DNA of 64,000 nucleotides, taken from RPQJ01 sp963726665 (GTDB lineage Bacteria; Pseudomonadota; Gammaproteobacteria; Steroidobacterales; Steroidobacteraceae). The DNA lies in the NCBI GenBank assembly GCA_963726665.1, contig CAVSDW010000024.1, forward strand, positions 62,001-126,000. The letters run 5' to 3'. A program made the translations under genes and the position numbers. Position 1 is the stretch's first letter, and the number at the start of each line of letters is the position of its first letter. The notes under the pieces were generated by a model. It did no database searches. It was not told the origin of the DNA and worked only from the letters and a program-made list of their open reading frames with translations. Of the stretch, positions 63,697-64,000 are shown piece by piece.

Positions 63697-64000
63697 TTAC
63701 GCCGTCGGCACGGGGCTTGCGTACTGGATTCCGTGCACCGCAGGGCCCGGCCACGCGCCATCGCGCCCGGTCAGCCGCCCGCTCGCGCTATGGCCGTCCG
63801 GCCGGCGGTAATCCGCGTAGCTCTTCTCCTCGACCAGCGTCGAGCCCAGGCGAGTGTTGATGCGCTTCTTGAGCGCGGCGCGCTCGTCGTTGGTGACATA
63901 GACGGCGCGGGCGAGCTCGATGAACTCCGCGTCGAACGCCGCCTCCCGCTCCTTGTCGCGGATGCGGTCCTCGATGTCCCAGAGCCGCTCGTTCACGGAC
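63697..64000 (-). CDS. DUF6165 family protein, C-terminal fragment cut by the window edge
   Basis: About 100 C-terminal residues; the 5-prime part is beyond the right edge. NERLWDIEDRIRDKEREAAF followed by LARAVYVTNDERAALKKRIN and LVEEKSYADYRRPDGH is the conserved C-terminal block of DUF6165, whose function is unknown. The GTG at 63996 is internal rather than the start. The tail after SYADY is about 35 residues longer than I expect, so a one-base shift near the end is possible. The SYLF gene follows 76 bases downstream. Confidence 0.65.
   Translation of the reverse strand, partial: SVNERLWDIEDRIRDKEREAAFDAEFIELARAVYVTNDERAALKKRINTRLGSTLVEEKSYADYRRPDGHSASGRLTGRDGAWPGPAVHGIQYASPVPTA

Overview
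This window is a high-GC chromosomal segment that looks like a Gammaproteobacterium of the Xanthomonadales/Nevskiales/Steroidobacterales kind. The grounds are the pcm - tolC - waaA/kdkA order at 57.4-61.6 kb with a heptosyltransferase-type gene beside it, several lipoprotein, RlpA and outer-membrane genes, and families such as DUF6165, SlyX, YejM-like and VPS10/BNR exported proteins. I saw no rRNA, tRNA, CRISPR array, prophage or intact insertion sequence. The taxonomic placement is inference from gene content.

Layout. 0-6.7 kb (mostly minus): partial DUF1810, DUF2845, glgC, a small membrane peptide coupled to a lipoprotein, a three-gene membrane-lipid operon (membrane protein, acyltransferase, DUF1295), and an XRE regulator with a lipase-like hydrolase. 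6.8-12.2 kb: two polytopic membrane proteins, a Crp/Fnr regulator divergent from an exported amidohydrolase, and a YbaY-type lipoprotein. 12.4-17.3 kb: aldehyde dehydrogenase with DUF779, and ppc. 17.4-23 kb: a giant BNR/VPS10-like exported protein, RlpA and a wax ester synthase/DGAT. 23-26.6 kb: a tightly overlapping minus-strand operon of CDP-alcohol phosphatidyltransferase, PhnW-like aminotransferase, pgpA and an amino-acid permease. 26.9-42.3 kb: exported hydrolases and peptide handling (D-aminoacylase-like, sialidase-like, LolA-like, a second giant BNR protein, an exported phospholipase D, an OPT transporter and an amidohydrolase). 42.5-47.3 kb: Cys-type sulfatase with its radical-SAM maturase and an outer-membrane barrel. 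47.5-54.8 kb: arginase divergent from an Lrp regulator, MarC, cardiolipin synthase, SlyX, GST, YejM-like and MOSC. 54.9-64 kb: GGDEF/EAL protein, pcm, tolC, inner-core LPS genes, a CHCC zinc finger, a SYLF protein and a partial DUF6165.

The most unusual thing here is not a gene. Four intergenic gaps between 28.7 and 38.5 kb each hold a cluster of long hairpins. All eleven share a nearly invariant terminal loop (core ATGTCGGTTTTCGCGAG or its complement), while the stems differ from copy to copy and the two arms change together. In all four clusters, read on the + strand, the first hairpin carries the loop in reverse orientation and the following one or two carry it forward. Neighbouring loops are therefore complementary to each other. 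The clusters sit in two convergent and two divergent gaps, so they are not simply terminators. I know of no named repeat family with a fixed loop, covarying stems and this polarity.

Sequence quality caveat: about 25 single-base frame breaks interrupt otherwise well-conserved genes (worst in the sulfatase at 43.6-44.4 kb and the cardiolipin synthase at 49.8-50.75 kb). Most look like one surplus base, and the residues on both sides fit the family. I read most as assembly indels and annotate the genes across them, but real decay cannot be excluded.
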